The translations under genes were made by a program, and so were the position numbers. Under the pieces are notes generated by a model, which saw only the letters and a program-made list of their open reading frames with translations, searched no databases and was not told the origin of the DNA. 64,000 nucleotides of DNA, from the NCBI RefSeq assembly GCF_021398735.1, contig NZ_CP090349.1, positions 124,001-188,000 on the forward strand. Reading direction: 5' to 3'. The stretch comes from Methylobacterium oryzae (lineage in GTDB: Bacteria; Pseudomonadota; Alphaproteobacteria; Rhizobiales; Beijerinckiaceae). Shown here piece by piece: positions 25,059 to 33,657 of this stretch; positions within the stretch are counted from its first letter, which is position 1, and every line of letters begins with the position of its first letter.

Positions 25059-25682
25059 ATGACCGACCGCTTCGCCTATCCCCAACACCGTGAGGCGCGC
25101 AACGCGGCGCGCGTGCGGGCGCTCGAGGCCCTGCTTATTGAGAAGGGCGTGATCACCGATCAGACCGTCGACAAGGTCATGCAGACCTTCGCCACCGAGA
25201 TGGGGCCGTTCAACGGCGCCAAGCTCATCGCGCGGGCCTGGACCGACGACGCTTTCAAGGCGCTGCTCGTGACCGACACGATGGCGGCCGTCGCGCAACT
25301 CGGCCTGCCCACGGGGGCAGCGGGCGCGGAAGGCGAGCACATGCGCGCCGTCGCAAACACGCCACAGGTCCATAACCTCATCATCTGCACGCTGTGCTCC
25401 TGCTATCCCTGGCCGGTGCTGGGGCTGCCGCCCTACTGGTACAAGGACCCGTCCTTCCGGGCCCGCGCGGCCAGGGAGCCGCGGGCGGTGCTCAAGGAGT
25501 TCGGCCTGGACGTCGACCCTGCGAAGGAGATCCGCACCTGGGACAGCTCGGCGCAGATCCGCTGGTTCGTCGTTCCGGAGCGGCCGGATGGCACCCAGGG
25601 CATGAACGAGGACGACCTCGCGAAGCTGGTCACGCCCGAGGCGATGATGGGCGTGGCAGTCGCCCTGCCTAAGGCGGCTTGA
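25059..25682 (+). CDS. nthA: Nitrile hydratase alpha subunit, cobalt type
   Basis: Catalytic subunit of 207 residues. The metal-binding claw is CTLCSC at about 110-115; the Thr in second position marks the non-corrin cobalt type, whereas iron enzymes have Ser. Two of these cysteines are oxidised to sulfinate/sulfenate in mature enzymes. Other family segments are FATEMGPFNGAKLIARAWTDDAFKALLV and YPWPVLGLPPYWYKDPSFRARA. The gene lies 14 bp after the beta subunit and overlaps the accessory gene by four bases. The protein forms a heterotetramer with beta and hydrates nitriles to amides. Confidence 0.96.
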   Translation: MTDRFAYPQHREARNAARVRALEALLIEKGVITDQTVDKVMQTFATEMGPFNGAKLIARAWTDDAFKALLVTDTMAAVAQLGLPTGAAGAEGEHMRAVANTPQVHNLIICTLCSCYPWPVLGLPPYWYKDPSFRARAAREPRAVLKEFGLDVDPAKEIRTWDSSAQIRWFVVPERPDGTQGMNEDDLAKLVTPEAMMGVAVALPKAA

Positions 25683-26026
25683 GGGCATCCGTCGTGCAAA
25701 CAAGCTTCGAGCACTTCGCTGCCGCCAGCATGATGGGGCAGCCTGACACGCCGCCCCGTGCCAACGGCAGCCTCTGCTTCCATCAGCCCTGGGAGCGGCA
25801 GGCGTTCGGTTTGGCGGTGGCCCTTGCCCGGGACGGCCACTTCGAGTGGGAGGACTTCCGGCAGGCATTGATCGCGGAGATCACGGCGTGGGAATCATCC
25901 CATTCTCGCGACGACCCGGGTTGGGACTACTACGAGTGCTGGCTGAATGCCCTTGAACGCGTGACGCGGATCCATTTCGGTTCAGGCAAAGCCGCCCCTT
26001 TGGTCCAAACACTGCCAACGGCCTAA
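25679..26026 (+). CDS. Nitrile hydratase accessory protein (self-subunit swapping chaperone-like)
   Basis: Small protein of 115 residues matching the nitrile hydratase accessory family, related to the N-terminal half of the beta subunit. PPRANGSLCFHQPWERQAFGLAVALARDGHFEWEDFRQALIAEI is the conserved core, and DDPGWDYYECWLNALERV closes it. Such proteins (for example P14K, NhlE) hold the alpha subunit, load cobalt and then exchange for beta. The start is TTG 25679, overlapping the alpha-subunit stop; GTG 25694 is an alternative. It is the last gene of the operon. Confidence 0.9.
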   Translation: MRASVVQTSFEHFAAASMMGQPDTPPRANGSLCFHQPWERQAFGLAVALARDGHFEWEDFRQALIAEITAWESSHSRDDPGWDYYECWLNALERVTRIHFGSGKAAPLVQTLPTA

Positions 26027-26159
26027 AGCGCTCTGATAACGCTCGCAGATGCGTCTGTTGCGCGTGTCGGCTCATTGTTGAGTAACGTCCACTCTTGGGA
26101 CGCGATCACGGACTACTGTTCGGCAGCAATGGGCGCATTGCTGCTGGGCTGGTCTTGAA

Positions 26160-26185
26160 GCCCCTCGACACTGACGTCGAGGGGC
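26160..26185. terminator. Hairpin between the nitrile hydratase operon and the recombinase gene
   Basis: GCCCCTCGAC (26160-26169) pairs perfectly with GTCGAGGGGC (26176-26185) around ACTGAC. It lies eight bases past the recombinase stop (minus strand) and 130 bp after the accessory gene, so it can end transcription from both sides. Confidence 0.6.
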
Positions 26186-26192
26186 CGAACGC

Positions 26193-26825
26193 TCAAATCT
26201 CTGTCCCTTCGGCTAGGGTCAGAGCATCCTCGACGTCCACACCGAGGTACCTAACCGTGCTCTCGATCTTGGTATGGCCGAGCAGGATCTGCACCGCTCG
26301 CAGATTGCCGGTCCGTTTGTAGATCAGCGACGCCTTCGTACGACGCAAGGAATGGGTCCCGTAGTCCTCGCTACGCAGCCCGATGCCGGTGACCCACTCA
26401 TCGACTAAGCGCGCATACTGACGAGTGCTGATGTGCGTCACGCCGTCGAGCCTGCTGGGGAAGGCAAAGTCGTCGAGTGTTCCGCCCCTGGCCTCCAGCC
26501 ATGCCAGGATGCTGGCACGGGCGGGTTCGAGCAGCTCGAACTGCACCGGCCGACCGGTCTTGCGCTGGATGACGATCGCCCGGCTACGGACGCGACCGCC
26601 GCTGACCAGGTCGCCGATCCTGAGTTTGACGATGTCGCAGCCGCGCAGCTTGCTGTCGATCGCTAGGTCGAACATTGCGCGGTCGCGCGTGCGCCGTTCG
26701 CGGTCGAGCCAGAACCGGATGGCCCAGACCTGCTGAGGTTTGAGGGCGCGCTTGGCGCCGAGCTTGCGGCCAGCGTTCCAGGCTGGCCGCCCTTTCGTGG
26801 CCGGATCGTGTGCTGAGTGTCCCAT
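26193..26825 (-). CDS. Tyrosine recombinase (compact integrase)
   Basis: Site-specific recombinase of 210 residues, essentially the catalytic domain. The active-site set is visible: first Arg in SKLRGCDIVKL, HSLRR (H-x-x-R), LLGHTKIEST, and the nucleophile Tyr in VRYLGV. It lacks the N-terminal core-binding (SAM-like) domain of lambda-type integrases, so it is either a small family in its own right or a shortened integrase. It is not next to a recognisable tRNA or attachment site, and no phage or conjugation genes are nearby. It is bounded by a hairpin on one side and a dispersed repeat on the other. Confidence 0.85.
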   Translation of the reverse strand: MGHSAHDPATKGRPAWNAGRKLGAKRALKPQQVWAIRFWLDRERRTRDRAMFDLAIDSKLRGCDIVKLRIGDLVSGGRVRSRAIVIQRKTGRPVQFELLEPARASILAWLEARGGTLDDFAFPSRLDGVTHISTRQYARLVDEWVTGIGLRSEDYGTHSLRRTKASLIYKRTGNLRAVQILLGHTKIESTVRYLGVDVEDALTLAEGTEI

Positions 26826-26928
26826 CGTCTATCTCCTCGCCGGCCCGTGCCGACGAGGCGAGAAGAGACCCGAACCGAAGCTTCGTAGAGCGGGCATATG
26901 CAGACGTTCCGTTGGCGACCCTACCCAG

Positions 26929-27012
26929 CCGCCGAGAGCACTGTCGGCGCTTCCCAAAAGCAGCCGTCAGTCGGTCGTCCGGCAACCTTCGGCTCGGGGC
27001 AGGTTGCAGACG
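26929..27012. repeat. Dispersed intergenic repeat, copy 2 (right-hand part only)
   Basis: CAGCCGCCGAGAGCACTGTC through AACCTTCGGCTCGGGGCAGG closely follows 36951-37030 and 35880-35960 (GCCGCCGGGA ... GCGGTCGTTCGTCGGC ... TTCGGCTCGGGG). It ends about at the DUF6894 stop. Confidence 0.55.
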
Positions 27013-27015
27013 CTT

Positions 27016-27291
27016 TTAGGTCTGTGGCTCTTCGCGCTCCGGTATCGGAACATCGCCGATATATAAGCCTGCGAATGTCAGCGTAGCCGAGTAGACGGTG
27101 ATGTCGTCCTCGTCTCGGACGAGGACTGAGAAGGCTTGCCGATCGCCGTCCTTTGGGATTTCGTCACGGGCGATCGAGGGCAGTGCGCGCATTGCCTCGA
27201 AGCGAATGCCCTCGCGGCCATTGCATTCCGATCCTATCGCATCGCGGGAGAGCAATAGCCCATTGTGGATGTCGAAGAAGTAGCGCGGCAT
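27016..27291 (-). CDS. DUF6894-family small protein
   Basis: Protein of 91 residues beginning MPRYFFDIHNG, the diagnostic opening of the DUF6894 family, which is abundant in Methylobacterium and relatives. The middle (EAMRALPSIARDEIPKDGDRQAFSVLVRDEDD) and the final beta strands (VYSATLTFAGLYIG) also fit. ATG 27291 has GGAGAG four bases upstream; the open frame continues further 5' without similarity. Function is unknown. A second member is at 37095..37496. It is flanked by dispersed repeats on both sides. Confidence 0.82.
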   Translation of the reverse strand: MPRYFFDIHNGLLLSRDAIGSECNGREGIRFEAMRALPSIARDEIPKDGDRQAFSVLVRDEDDITVYSATLTFAGLYIGDVPIPEREEPQT

Positions 27292-27444
27292 GCCGCTCTC
27301 CGCAGTTCGGGGCGGGAGCACACGCATCTTCCGGCCACTGGCGCCCTGTGCATCGTGCCAGCGATGCGCGTCTTGTGGCACCCTTGGTCAAAGCCGACAA
27401 TCACATGGGTTCAGTTCGCTATGGGTCGCGAGCGGTCCCCGCGG

Positions 27445-27640
27445 CGACGTCCGCTTGGATGCATCCGTCATCCGGAAGCGGATGGGCAGAAAACCACCCA
27501 CCCCGGTCATTCGGAGGCACATGCCAGCGGGGCTGGACTTGGCCGTAAGCAGAATGACCGCTTCGGAGAAGATTGCTCGGAGAAGCGGACGGTCTTCTAC
27601 CGACCCACAAGAGACGTTCGAAGGGCCGTCTCGCGATCCC
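27445..27640. repeat. Dispersed intergenic repeat, copy 3
   Basis: GTCCGCTTGGATGCATCCG at 27449 and the following CCGGAAGCGGA, AGAAAACCACCCACC, CGGTCATTCGGAGGCACAT and CCAGCGGG match 41305-41395 almost throughout. The text then runs on as TTGGCCGTAAGCAGAATGACCGCTTCGG and AGCGGACGGTCTTCTACCGA, which match copies 5 and 6. It is the most complete copy outside 36780-37035. Confidence 0.65.
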
Positions 27641-27822
27641 GATAGCGGGCACCAGAGAGACGCAAGAGCTAAGCGCTCCAGCGGTCACAAGATGACAGCA
27701 GCGGCGCCAACAATCTCATCCCAATCACCTGTCGAATTGATGAACGATGCCGATTTGCAACACCGCCGTTGATGTGGCGCTCCCCATGGAAACCTACTCG
27801 GCCTCACGGCGTTTGCTGGCCC

Positions 27823-27924
27823 ATGTACGCCGCTGAGCCGACCCTTTCTCTGTCTTGGGTAGACGTCGTCCTTGCGCTCTGCATCGGCGCCTCCTGCGCC
27901 CTCGTCCTCCTCGCACAACTCTAG
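27823..27924 (+). CDS. Possible 33-residue single-span membrane protein
   Basis: Short frame starting ATG at 27823, MYAAEPTLSLSWVDVV followed by LALCIGASCALVLLAQL and a stop. This is a short polar lead and one hydrophobic span of about 18-20 residues. No strong Shine-Dalgarno is visible (GCTGGCCC upstream), so it may be chance, but the clean topology and position in a gene-free gap make it worth listing. The rest of the 27641-28231 gap shows no other gene. Confidence 0.35.
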   Translation: MYAAEPTLSLSWVDVVLALCIGASCALVLLAQL

Positions 27925-28231
27925 CGCGCGGCGCCCCCTTGCACGGGACGGGGGAGGTCGGGGACGGCCGCAAGAACAATCCGGTTGTCGGATTAGGGCG
28001 TCTCAGAGAAAGAGCCAATCACCTTTAGTTGACAGCAGACAAGGCCGTCTAATGTCGACTTGGATATAAATATTAAGACTCTTTAGGCGACATGTCGTCT
28101 GCTTGGAGGCGGCCTGTGAGGGCGGGAAGCCGGTCCAGGATCACCCCTTCGCGCCCGTGCGGCTGCCCGACCGTCTGCGCTCCGGCAGGCGCCGTCGCGG
28201 ACGTGCGGGATGCCTCGTCCAGGACCGGATC

Positions 28232-29923
28232 ATGCGCCTTCACCTGACAGTCAAAGCGTCGCTCCTCGCCGCCTTCGGCCTCCTCGCGCTCCTGTGCGCC
28301 GGTCAGGCCGTTCTCACGACCCTCACGCTCTCCGGGATCCGGGCCAACGTCACGGGCGTCGCCACGAACTGGCTCCCCTCCGTCGTGGCGATCACCAACA
28401 TCCGCGCTGCCGCCTCTGAGGTGCGCATCAAGCAGTTGCGCACGCTGACCCTGTCCGGCACTCCCGACAAGCGGGCCGAGAACGCACGACAGATCGACGA
28501 GGCCGTCGCGGCGCTCGCCGCCGCCCGGAAGGCCTACGAGCCGCTGATCTCGTCGGCCGAGGAGCGGGCTCTCTACGACGCGTTCGGCGCCACCTGGGAG
28601 CGCTACCAGACCGTCGGCCGCGAGGCGGCGCGCCTGGCGGAGGCGGGCCAGGGTGCCGACGGTATCCGGCTCATGGCCGACCCGGCAAATATCGACCTCT
28701 ACAACGCGGCCCGCGACACGCTGGCCAAGGACGTCGCCCTGAACGAGCGCGGCGCGCGTGCGGATGCCAACAGCGCCATGGCGGCGACGGATGCCGCGAC
28801 CCTGGCGGCTTACCTCGCCATCGCGTTGAGCGTGCTGGCGGCCTGCGGCGCGACTGTGTTCGTGTTGCTGCGTGTGTCCCGCCCGATCCAAGCGATGACG
28901 GGCGCGATGACGGTCCTGGCCGCGGGCGACACGAGCGGCGAGGTGCCCCACCGCGCGCGCCGCGACGAGATCGGCGCGATGGCGGCGGCTGTCCAGGTGT
29001 TCAAGGACAACCTGATCCGCACCCGCCGTCTTGAGGAGGAGACCGCGCAGGCGCGCCTGGCCGCCGAGGAGCAGCGCCGGATCGGCATGCGACAGATGGC
29101 CGACGGCTTCGAAGCCGCGGTCGGCGGCATCATCGGCATGGTCTCGTCCTCGGCCACCGAGCTGCAGGCTACCGCTCAGGCGATGACTGCCACGGCCACC
29201 GAGACCGCGAGCCAGTCGACGACCGTTGCGGCGGCGGCCGAGGAAGCCGCCTCCAACGTCAGCACGGTCGCGGCCGCGGCCGAGGAGCTCGGCTCGTCGG
29301 TGCAGGAGATCGGCCGGCAGGTGCAGGGCTCGGCCAGCCTCGCGCACCTCGCGGTGAGCGAGGCCGATCAGACCGGCCTCCGCGTGCAGGAACTCAGCGC
29401 CGCCGTCACCCGCATCGGCGACGTCGTCGGGCTGATCTCGAGTATCGCTGGGCAGACCAATCTCCTCGCCCTTAACGCCACCATCGAGGCGGCCCGGGCC
29501 GGCGCGGCGGGGCGGGGCTTCGCGGTCGTTGCCTCCGAGGTGAAGGCACTGGCGGAGCAGACCGCCAAGGCCACGCAGGAGATCTCGGGGCAGATCGCGC
29601 AGATCCAGGCCTCGACCGGGCAGGCGGTCACGTCGATCGGCGGGATCACCGGGCGGATCCGCGAGATTAGCGGCGTCGCAACCTCGATCGCCGCGGCTGT
29701 CGAGGAGCAGGGCGCGGCGACCCAGGAGATCGTCCGCAACGTGGCGCAGGCTTCGGCGGGGACGAACGAGGTGACGGGCAACATCGCCGGCGTGGCGCAG
29801 GCCTCGGAGGAGACGGGCGCGGCGGCCGGGCAGGTCCTGTCGGCGGCCTCGGAGCTGTCGCGGCAATCCGAGCACCTCGGCGCCGAGGTCGCCCGCTTCC
29901 TCACAACCGTGCGAGCAGCCTGA
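28232..29923 (+). CDS. Methyl-accepting chemotaxis protein
   Basis: Chemoreceptor of 563 residues. A first membrane span lies at about 8-30 ([20 protein letters not shown]). A periplasmic four-helix-bundle sensor follows to about 190, then a second span ([22 protein letters not shown]), a HAMP domain at about 212-265, and a long coiled coil with the signalling hairpin [42 protein letters not shown], the nearly invariant CheA/CheW-binding tip. ATG 28232 has AGGACC upstream. The ligand is unknown. No CheA/CheW genes are nearby; the CheB-CheR fusion at 37818..40382 is 8 kb away. Confidence 0.93.
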   Translation: MRLHLTVKASLLAAFGLLALLCAGQAVLTTLTLSGIRANVTGVATNWLPSVVAITNIRAAASEVRIKQLRTLTLSGTPDKRAENARQIDEAVAALAAARKAYEPLISSAEERALYDAFGATWERYQTVGREAARLAEAGQGADGIRLMADPANIDLYNAARDTLAKDVALNERGARADANSAMAATDAATLAAYLAIALSVLAACGATVFVLLRVSRPIQAMTGAMTVLAAGDTSGEVPHRARRDEIGAMAAAVQVFKDNLIRTRRLEEETAQARLAAEEQRRIGMRQMADGFEAAVGGIIGMVSSSATELQATAQAMTATATETASQSTTVAAAAEEAASNVSTVAAAAEELGSSVQEIGRQVQGSASLAHLAVSEADQTGLRVQELSAAVTRIGDVVGLISSIAGQTNLLALNATIEAARAGAAGRGFAVVASEVKALAEQTAKATQEISGQIAQIQASTGQAVTSIGGITGRIREISGVATSIAAAVEEQGAATQEIVRNVAQASAGTNEVTGNIAGVAQASEETGAAAGQVLSAASELSRQSEHLGAEVARFLTTVRAA

Positions 29924-29954
29924 GCTTCCCTATTGCGCCGTCAATTGACTGAAA

Positions 29955-30090
29955 ATTCGAACGTCCGCTTCCGCCTCATCTACAAGCGGAAGCGGACCAG
30001 CCGAAACCCACCCAACCCAGCCATCCAGACGCGCTGAGTTGCGGGACTGGAACTGGCCGAAAACGGCGCGGCCGCTTCTGGATGCATCGC
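29955..30090. repeat. Dispersed intergenic repeat, copy 4
   Basis: AACGTCCGCTTCCGCCTC at 29959, then AGCGGAAGCGGACCAGCCGA, AACCCACCCAACC, GGACTGGAACTGGCCGAAAACGG and GCGGCCGCTTCTGG. It shares the order of blocks seen in copies 3, 6 and 7. Confidence 0.6.
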
Positions 30091-30147
30091 CGTCGAAGCA
30101 AACAGCGAGGTTTGACGCGCCGGGACGCCAGTCGGGGCGAGCGTTCT

Positions 30148-31317
30148 TCACGAAGCGGCGTTGAGGACCGACATGGCCGCGGTCGCGCCGCCCCGTTGAT
30201 GGGGCACGCCGGCCGCGCCGAGCGCCATCTCTACGCCGGAGAGCGCCCCCATCAGCATCAGGTCGTTACACTCGCCGAGGTGGCCGATGCGGAACACCTT
30301 GCCGGACAGCTTGGACAGTCCGGCGCCGAGGGAGATGTTGAACCGGTCGAGGGCGAGCTGCCGGAACCCGTCGGCGTCATGGCCGTCCGGCATGACCACG
30401 GCGGTGAGGACGGGCGAGTACTCGCTCGGCTCCTCGCACAGGACCTCGAGCCCCCATCCCTGGACCGCGGCCCGCGTTGCCTTGGCCAGCCGTTCGTGCC
30501 GGGCGAAGACTGCCGGCAGGCCTTCTTCGCGCATTATGGCGATTGCCTCCCGCAGCCCGTACAGGAGGTTGGTCGCGGGCGTATAGGGGAAATAGCCGCC
30601 CTCGTTCGGCTTGAGCATCTCCTCCCAATCCCAGTACGAGCGCGGCAGGGTGTTGGTCTTCGAAGCCGCGCGGGCCTTCTGCGAGATCGCCGTAAACCCA
30701 AGGCCCGGGGGCAGCATCAGGCCCTTCTGGGAGCAGGCGACGGTCACGTCGATGCCCCACTCGTCGTGGCGCAGGTCGGCCGAGCCCAGACCCGAGATGG
30801 AGTCGACGAGCAGAAGCGCTGGGTGATGCGCGGCGTCGATCGCGTGCCGGACCTGGGCGATGCGGCTCGTCACGCCCGTCGAGGTCTCGTTGTGGACGAC
30901 CATCACCGCCTTGATCGCGTGCGCCCTGTCCTCGGCGAGCCTGGCCTCCACGATGGCCGGATCCACGCCGTGGCGCCAGTCGCCCGGTACGAACTCAACT
31001 GTGATGCCCCATCGGGCGGCCATCTTGCTCCATAGCGTGGCGAAATGCCCGGTCTCGAACATCAACACCCGGTTGCCCGGCGAGAGCGTGTTGACGATCG
31101 TCGCCTCCCACGCCCCCGTGCCGGAGCCGGGAAAGATCACGACGGGCCCCTCGGTCTGGAAGATCGCCCGGCACCCTTCGAGCACCTCCCGACCGAGCCG
31201 GCCGAATTCCGGCCCCCGGTGATCGATCACCTGCCGGTCCATCGCCTGGAGAACACGCTCGGGCACCGGGCTCGGGCCGGGGATGTTGAGAAAATGCCGT
31301 CCCTGGGGAAGGGTCAT
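30148..31317 (-). CDS. Class V aminotransferase, serine/alanine--glyoxylate type
   Basis: PLP-dependent aminotransferase of 389 residues. PLP-Lys is in VTVACSQKGLMLPPGLGF (about 195). The N-terminal GRHFLNIPGPSPVPERVLQAM and the IFPGSGTGAWEATIVNTLSPGNRVLMFETGHFA segment match the serine--glyoxylate/alanine--glyoxylate group (SgaA-like). ATG 31317 is preferred; the open frame goes on to 31431 without similarity. It lies 64 bp after an enoyl-CoA hydratase gene that overlaps a CaiB-type CoA-transferase gene, and may use glyoxylate or a 2-oxo acid produced by that module. In serine-cycle methylotrophs a dedicated SgaA sits with other cycle genes; this one does not. Confidence 0.88.
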   Translation of the reverse strand: MTLPQGRHFLNIPGPSPVPERVLQAMDRQVIDHRGPEFGRLGREVLEGCRAIFQTEGPVVIFPGSGTGAWEATIVNTLSPGNRVLMFETGHFATLWSKMAARWGITVEFVPGDWRHGVDPAIVEARLAEDRAHAIKAVMVVHNETSTGVTSRIAQVRHAIDAAHHPALLLVDSISGLGSADLRHDEWGIDVTVACSQKGLMLPPGLGFTAISQKARAASKTNTLPRSYWDWEEMLKPNEGGYFPYTPATNLLYGLREAIAIMREEGLPAVFARHERLAKATRAAVQGWGLEVLCEEPSEYSPVLTAVVMPDGHDADGFRQLALDRFNISLGAGLSKLSGKVFRIGHLGECNDLMLMGALSGVEMALGAAGVPHQRGGATAAMSVLNAAS

Positions 31318-31381
31318 GACGTGTCCTCTTCCAGTGCTGTCGCGAATGAGCCGTGCTGATTGTCGGATCAGGGCCGCGACG

Positions 31382-32167
31382 TCAGGCGCCCGACCAGGCC
31401 GCGGGTTTTTTGTCGAGGAATGCCCGAACACCCTGGGCGAAATCCTGGCTGCCGTAGCAAGCTCGAATGCCGTCGCTACCGTCGGCGTCGGGATCGAGGG
31501 CGAGCGCGGCCAGCATCTCCCGGGTCACGCGCATGGTCACCGGCGCGTGGCTGATCAGACGCTGGCAGAGCTGCGCGACCGTGGCGTCCAGCGTCTCGGG
31601 GCTGGCGATCGCGGCGAGGTAGCCAAGCGGCTCCAGGCTCTCGGCCGTCGGCATGTCGGCGAGCAGAAGCATTCGTTTGACGGTGCTCAGGCCCAGCGTC
31701 GCCGTCAAACGACGCAAGTTCGCGGGCGACAGACAATTGCCGAGGGTGCGGGCGATCGGAACGCCGAACCGCGCGCCCGGTGTGGCCACGCGCAGGTCGC
31801 AGGCATTGGCGATCGCGAGTCCGCCGCCGACTGCCAGCCCCTCGATGACAGCGACTGTCGGGACGCGCACGCGTTCCAGCCCAGCGACATAGGCATCGAT
31901 CCGTGCCTCGTAGGCCACCCCGTCCTCCCCGGTGAACCCCACGAACTGCTCGATGTCGGTGCCGGCAACGAAGGCTTTGCCGCCAGCCCCGCGCAGGGCC
32001 GCGACGCGGATCGACGGGTCAGCCTCGATCTGGGCGAGGCCGTCGGCCAGCTCCTCGTACATCCGCCACGTCATCGCGTTGCGGGCGGCGGGCCGGTCGA
32101 ATGTCAGATGGGCGATGCCATCCTCGGCGCGATAGCGGACCGCGCCCTCCCGCTCGGTCGCACTCAC
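31382..32167 (-). CDS. Enoyl-CoA hydratase/isomerase family protein
   Basis: Crotonase-fold enzyme of 261 residues acting on an acyl-CoA. Oxyanion-hole segments are visible: FVAGTDIEQF (about 65-75) and IEGLAVGGGLAIANACDLRVA (about 100-120). Of the two Glu residues of true hydratases, the position after the second oxyanion segment appears as NCLSPANLRR and lacks an obvious Glu, so it may be an isomerase or lyase, or act like carnitinyl-CoA dehydratase. GTG 32167 overlaps the CoA-transferase stop by four bases, so translation is coupled. Confidence 0.87.
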   Translation of the reverse strand: MSATEREGAVRYRAEDGIAHLTFDRPAARNAMTWRMYEELADGLAQIEADPSIRVAALRGAGGKAFVAGTDIEQFVGFTGEDGVAYEARIDAYVAGLERVRVPTVAVIEGLAVGGGLAIANACDLRVATPGARFGVPIARTLGNCLSPANLRRLTATLGLSTVKRMLLLADMPTAESLEPLGYLAAIASPETLDATVAQLCQRLISHAPVTMRVTREMLAALALDPDADGSDGIRACYGSQDFAQGVRAFLDKKPAAWSGA

Positions 32168-33432
32168 GGTGCGAACGCGCCGCCCGCGCGCAGCGCCTCG
32201 GTATCGTCGTCGTCAAGGCCGAGCTCCCGGAGCAGGCTCTCGGTATGCTCGCCAAGTAGCGGGGCATGCATCCGGGTGCGCGGCGGCGTCCCTGAGAACT
32301 TCACAGGGAAGCCGATGTTGGGCACGCTGCCCTCGTTGGGATGCGGAACCTCAATCCGCATCTCACGATGGCGGCCGTGCTCGCTCTCGAACGCTTCCGG
32401 ATAGCTGTTCATGCGCCCCGCCGGGATGCCGACCGCGAGCAGGTGGGTCACCCACTCCTCGGCGGTCCGTTCGGCGAAGCTCTTCTCCAATTCCTCGATC
32501 AGCACGTCGCGGTTGGCGAGTCGCGCCGGGATGTCTGCAAAGCGTGGATCGTCGACGAGGTCAGCTCGCGCCAGGACTTCGCAGAGAAGCCGCCAGAGCT
32601 TTTGGTTGGTCGCGCCCATGACGAAATAGCCGTCTGAGGCGCGCACCGCCTGATAGGGCGCGCTCATCAAGTTCGCAGTCCCGAGTGGTTTCGGGATGCG
32701 ACCGGTGCCCCAATACTCCGAGATGTCCCAGATCGAGAACGCCAGGGCGGAGTCGAACAGCGAAGCGTCGATGTACTGGCCCTCGCCGGTCGTCTGCCGG
32801 CCAATATACGCGCTCAGGATTCCGTAGACGCAGAACAGCGCGCAGCCGATGTCGGCAACCGGCACGCCAGCCTTGACGGGCGGCCCGCCGGGATGGCCGG
32901 TCACGCTCATCACCCCCGACATCGCCTGTGCCATTAGATCGTAGCCAGGCCGCATCGCCCAGGGACCAGACTGACCGAAACCCGAGATGCTAGCATAGAT
33001 TAGACGCGGGTTGTGCTCGCGCAGCACCTCGTAACCGAGCCCGAGCTTCTTCATCACACCCGGCCGGTAATTCTCGACCAAAATATCGGCGGTGGTCACG
33101 AGCTTCATGAACAGTGCACGGCCAGCCTCGCTCTTCAGGTTGAGTGCGATGCTACGCTTGTTCCGGTTCATATTGAGGAAACCCATGCTGTCGGGCCCCT
33201 TCATCTTGAATCCCATGGCACCACGGGTTTGGTCTCCCGTGCCCGGCGGCTCGACCTTGATGACGTCGGCGCCGAGATCCGCGAGCAGCATGCTGCAGAA
33301 TGGACCCGCCATGACCTGCGTGACGTCGAGAACCCGCAGCCCCGCAAGTGGCAGCGGACGGGCGGGCGCCGTAGCAACCTCATCCTCTGACGCCTGAGCC
33401 GAGCGATCGTCGGGACGGCCGATCTTATCCAT
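32164..33432 (-). CDS. CaiB/BaiF-family (class III) CoA-transferase
   Basis: CoA-transferase of 422 residues that swaps CoA between carboxylic acids. PLAGLRVLDVTQVMAGPFCSMLLADLGADVIKVEPP is the defining N-terminus. The catalytic Asp lies in MRPGYDLMAQAMSG and the NRNKRSIALNLKSEAGR segment is also typical. ATG 33432 is chosen because similarity starts about 25 residues later, and longer starts would run through the palindromes at 33471-33561. It leads an operon with the hydratase and aminotransferase and is divergent from an MFS carrier, suggesting import and CoA activation of a carboxylic acid. Confidence 0.9.
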   Translation of the reverse strand: MDKIGRPDDRSAQASEDEVATAPARPLPLAGLRVLDVTQVMAGPFCSMLLADLGADVIKVEPPGTGDQTRGAMGFKMKGPDSMGFLNMNRNKRSIALNLKSEAGRALFMKLVTTADILVENYRPGVMKKLGLGYEVLREHNPRLIYASISGFGQSGPWAMRPGYDLMAQAMSGVMSVTGHPGGPPVKAGVPVADIGCALFCVYGILSAYIGRQTTGEGQYIDASLFDSALAFSIWDISEYWGTGRIPKPLGTANLMSAPYQAVRASDGYFVMGATNQKLWRLLCEVLARADLVDDPRFADIPARLANRDVLIEELEKSFAERTAEEWVTHLLAVGIPAGRMNSYPEAFESEHGRHREMRIEVPHPNEGSVPNIGFPVKFSGTPPRTRMHAPLLGEHTESLLRELGLDDDDTEALRAGGAFAP

Positions 33433-33470
33433 CTGAAGCTCTCCTCCCGCGGCGCATCTCAGGCGTCGCT

Positions 33471-33561
33471 TTTTGCATTCTGCATGCATAAGACGATTTC
33501 CGGCGCGTGCAACGGAATTCCGAACATCGCGCATAAAATTGCATTTTGCGTGCAAAATGCA
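33471..33561. promoter_or_regulatory. Two TGCAT-type operators between the CoA-transferase and MFS genes
   Basis: Site 1 (33474-33488) reads TGCATTCTGCATGCA. Site 2 is a perfect inverted repeat: TGCATTTTGC (33540-33549), spacer GT, then GCAAAATGCA (33552-33561). The 10-bp arms are the strongest palindrome in the window. The FadR-type GntR gene at 35079..35792, in the divergent transcription unit, encodes the likely binding protein. Confidence 0.7.
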
Positions 33562-33657
33562 TCTTGCGGAGCCCAGCTCCGGCGCGCAGTCTGAGCCGAG
33601 TCAAGCAGCGACATGCGATGGGTGCGGAGACAACCGCGTCCACGGGAGGAACAGCCG

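Noticed and set aside
28073..29875. 600-codon minus-strand frame rich in Gly, Arg and His
   Set aside because: Antisense shadow of the chemoreceptor gene; composition is typical of complementary GC-rich codons.
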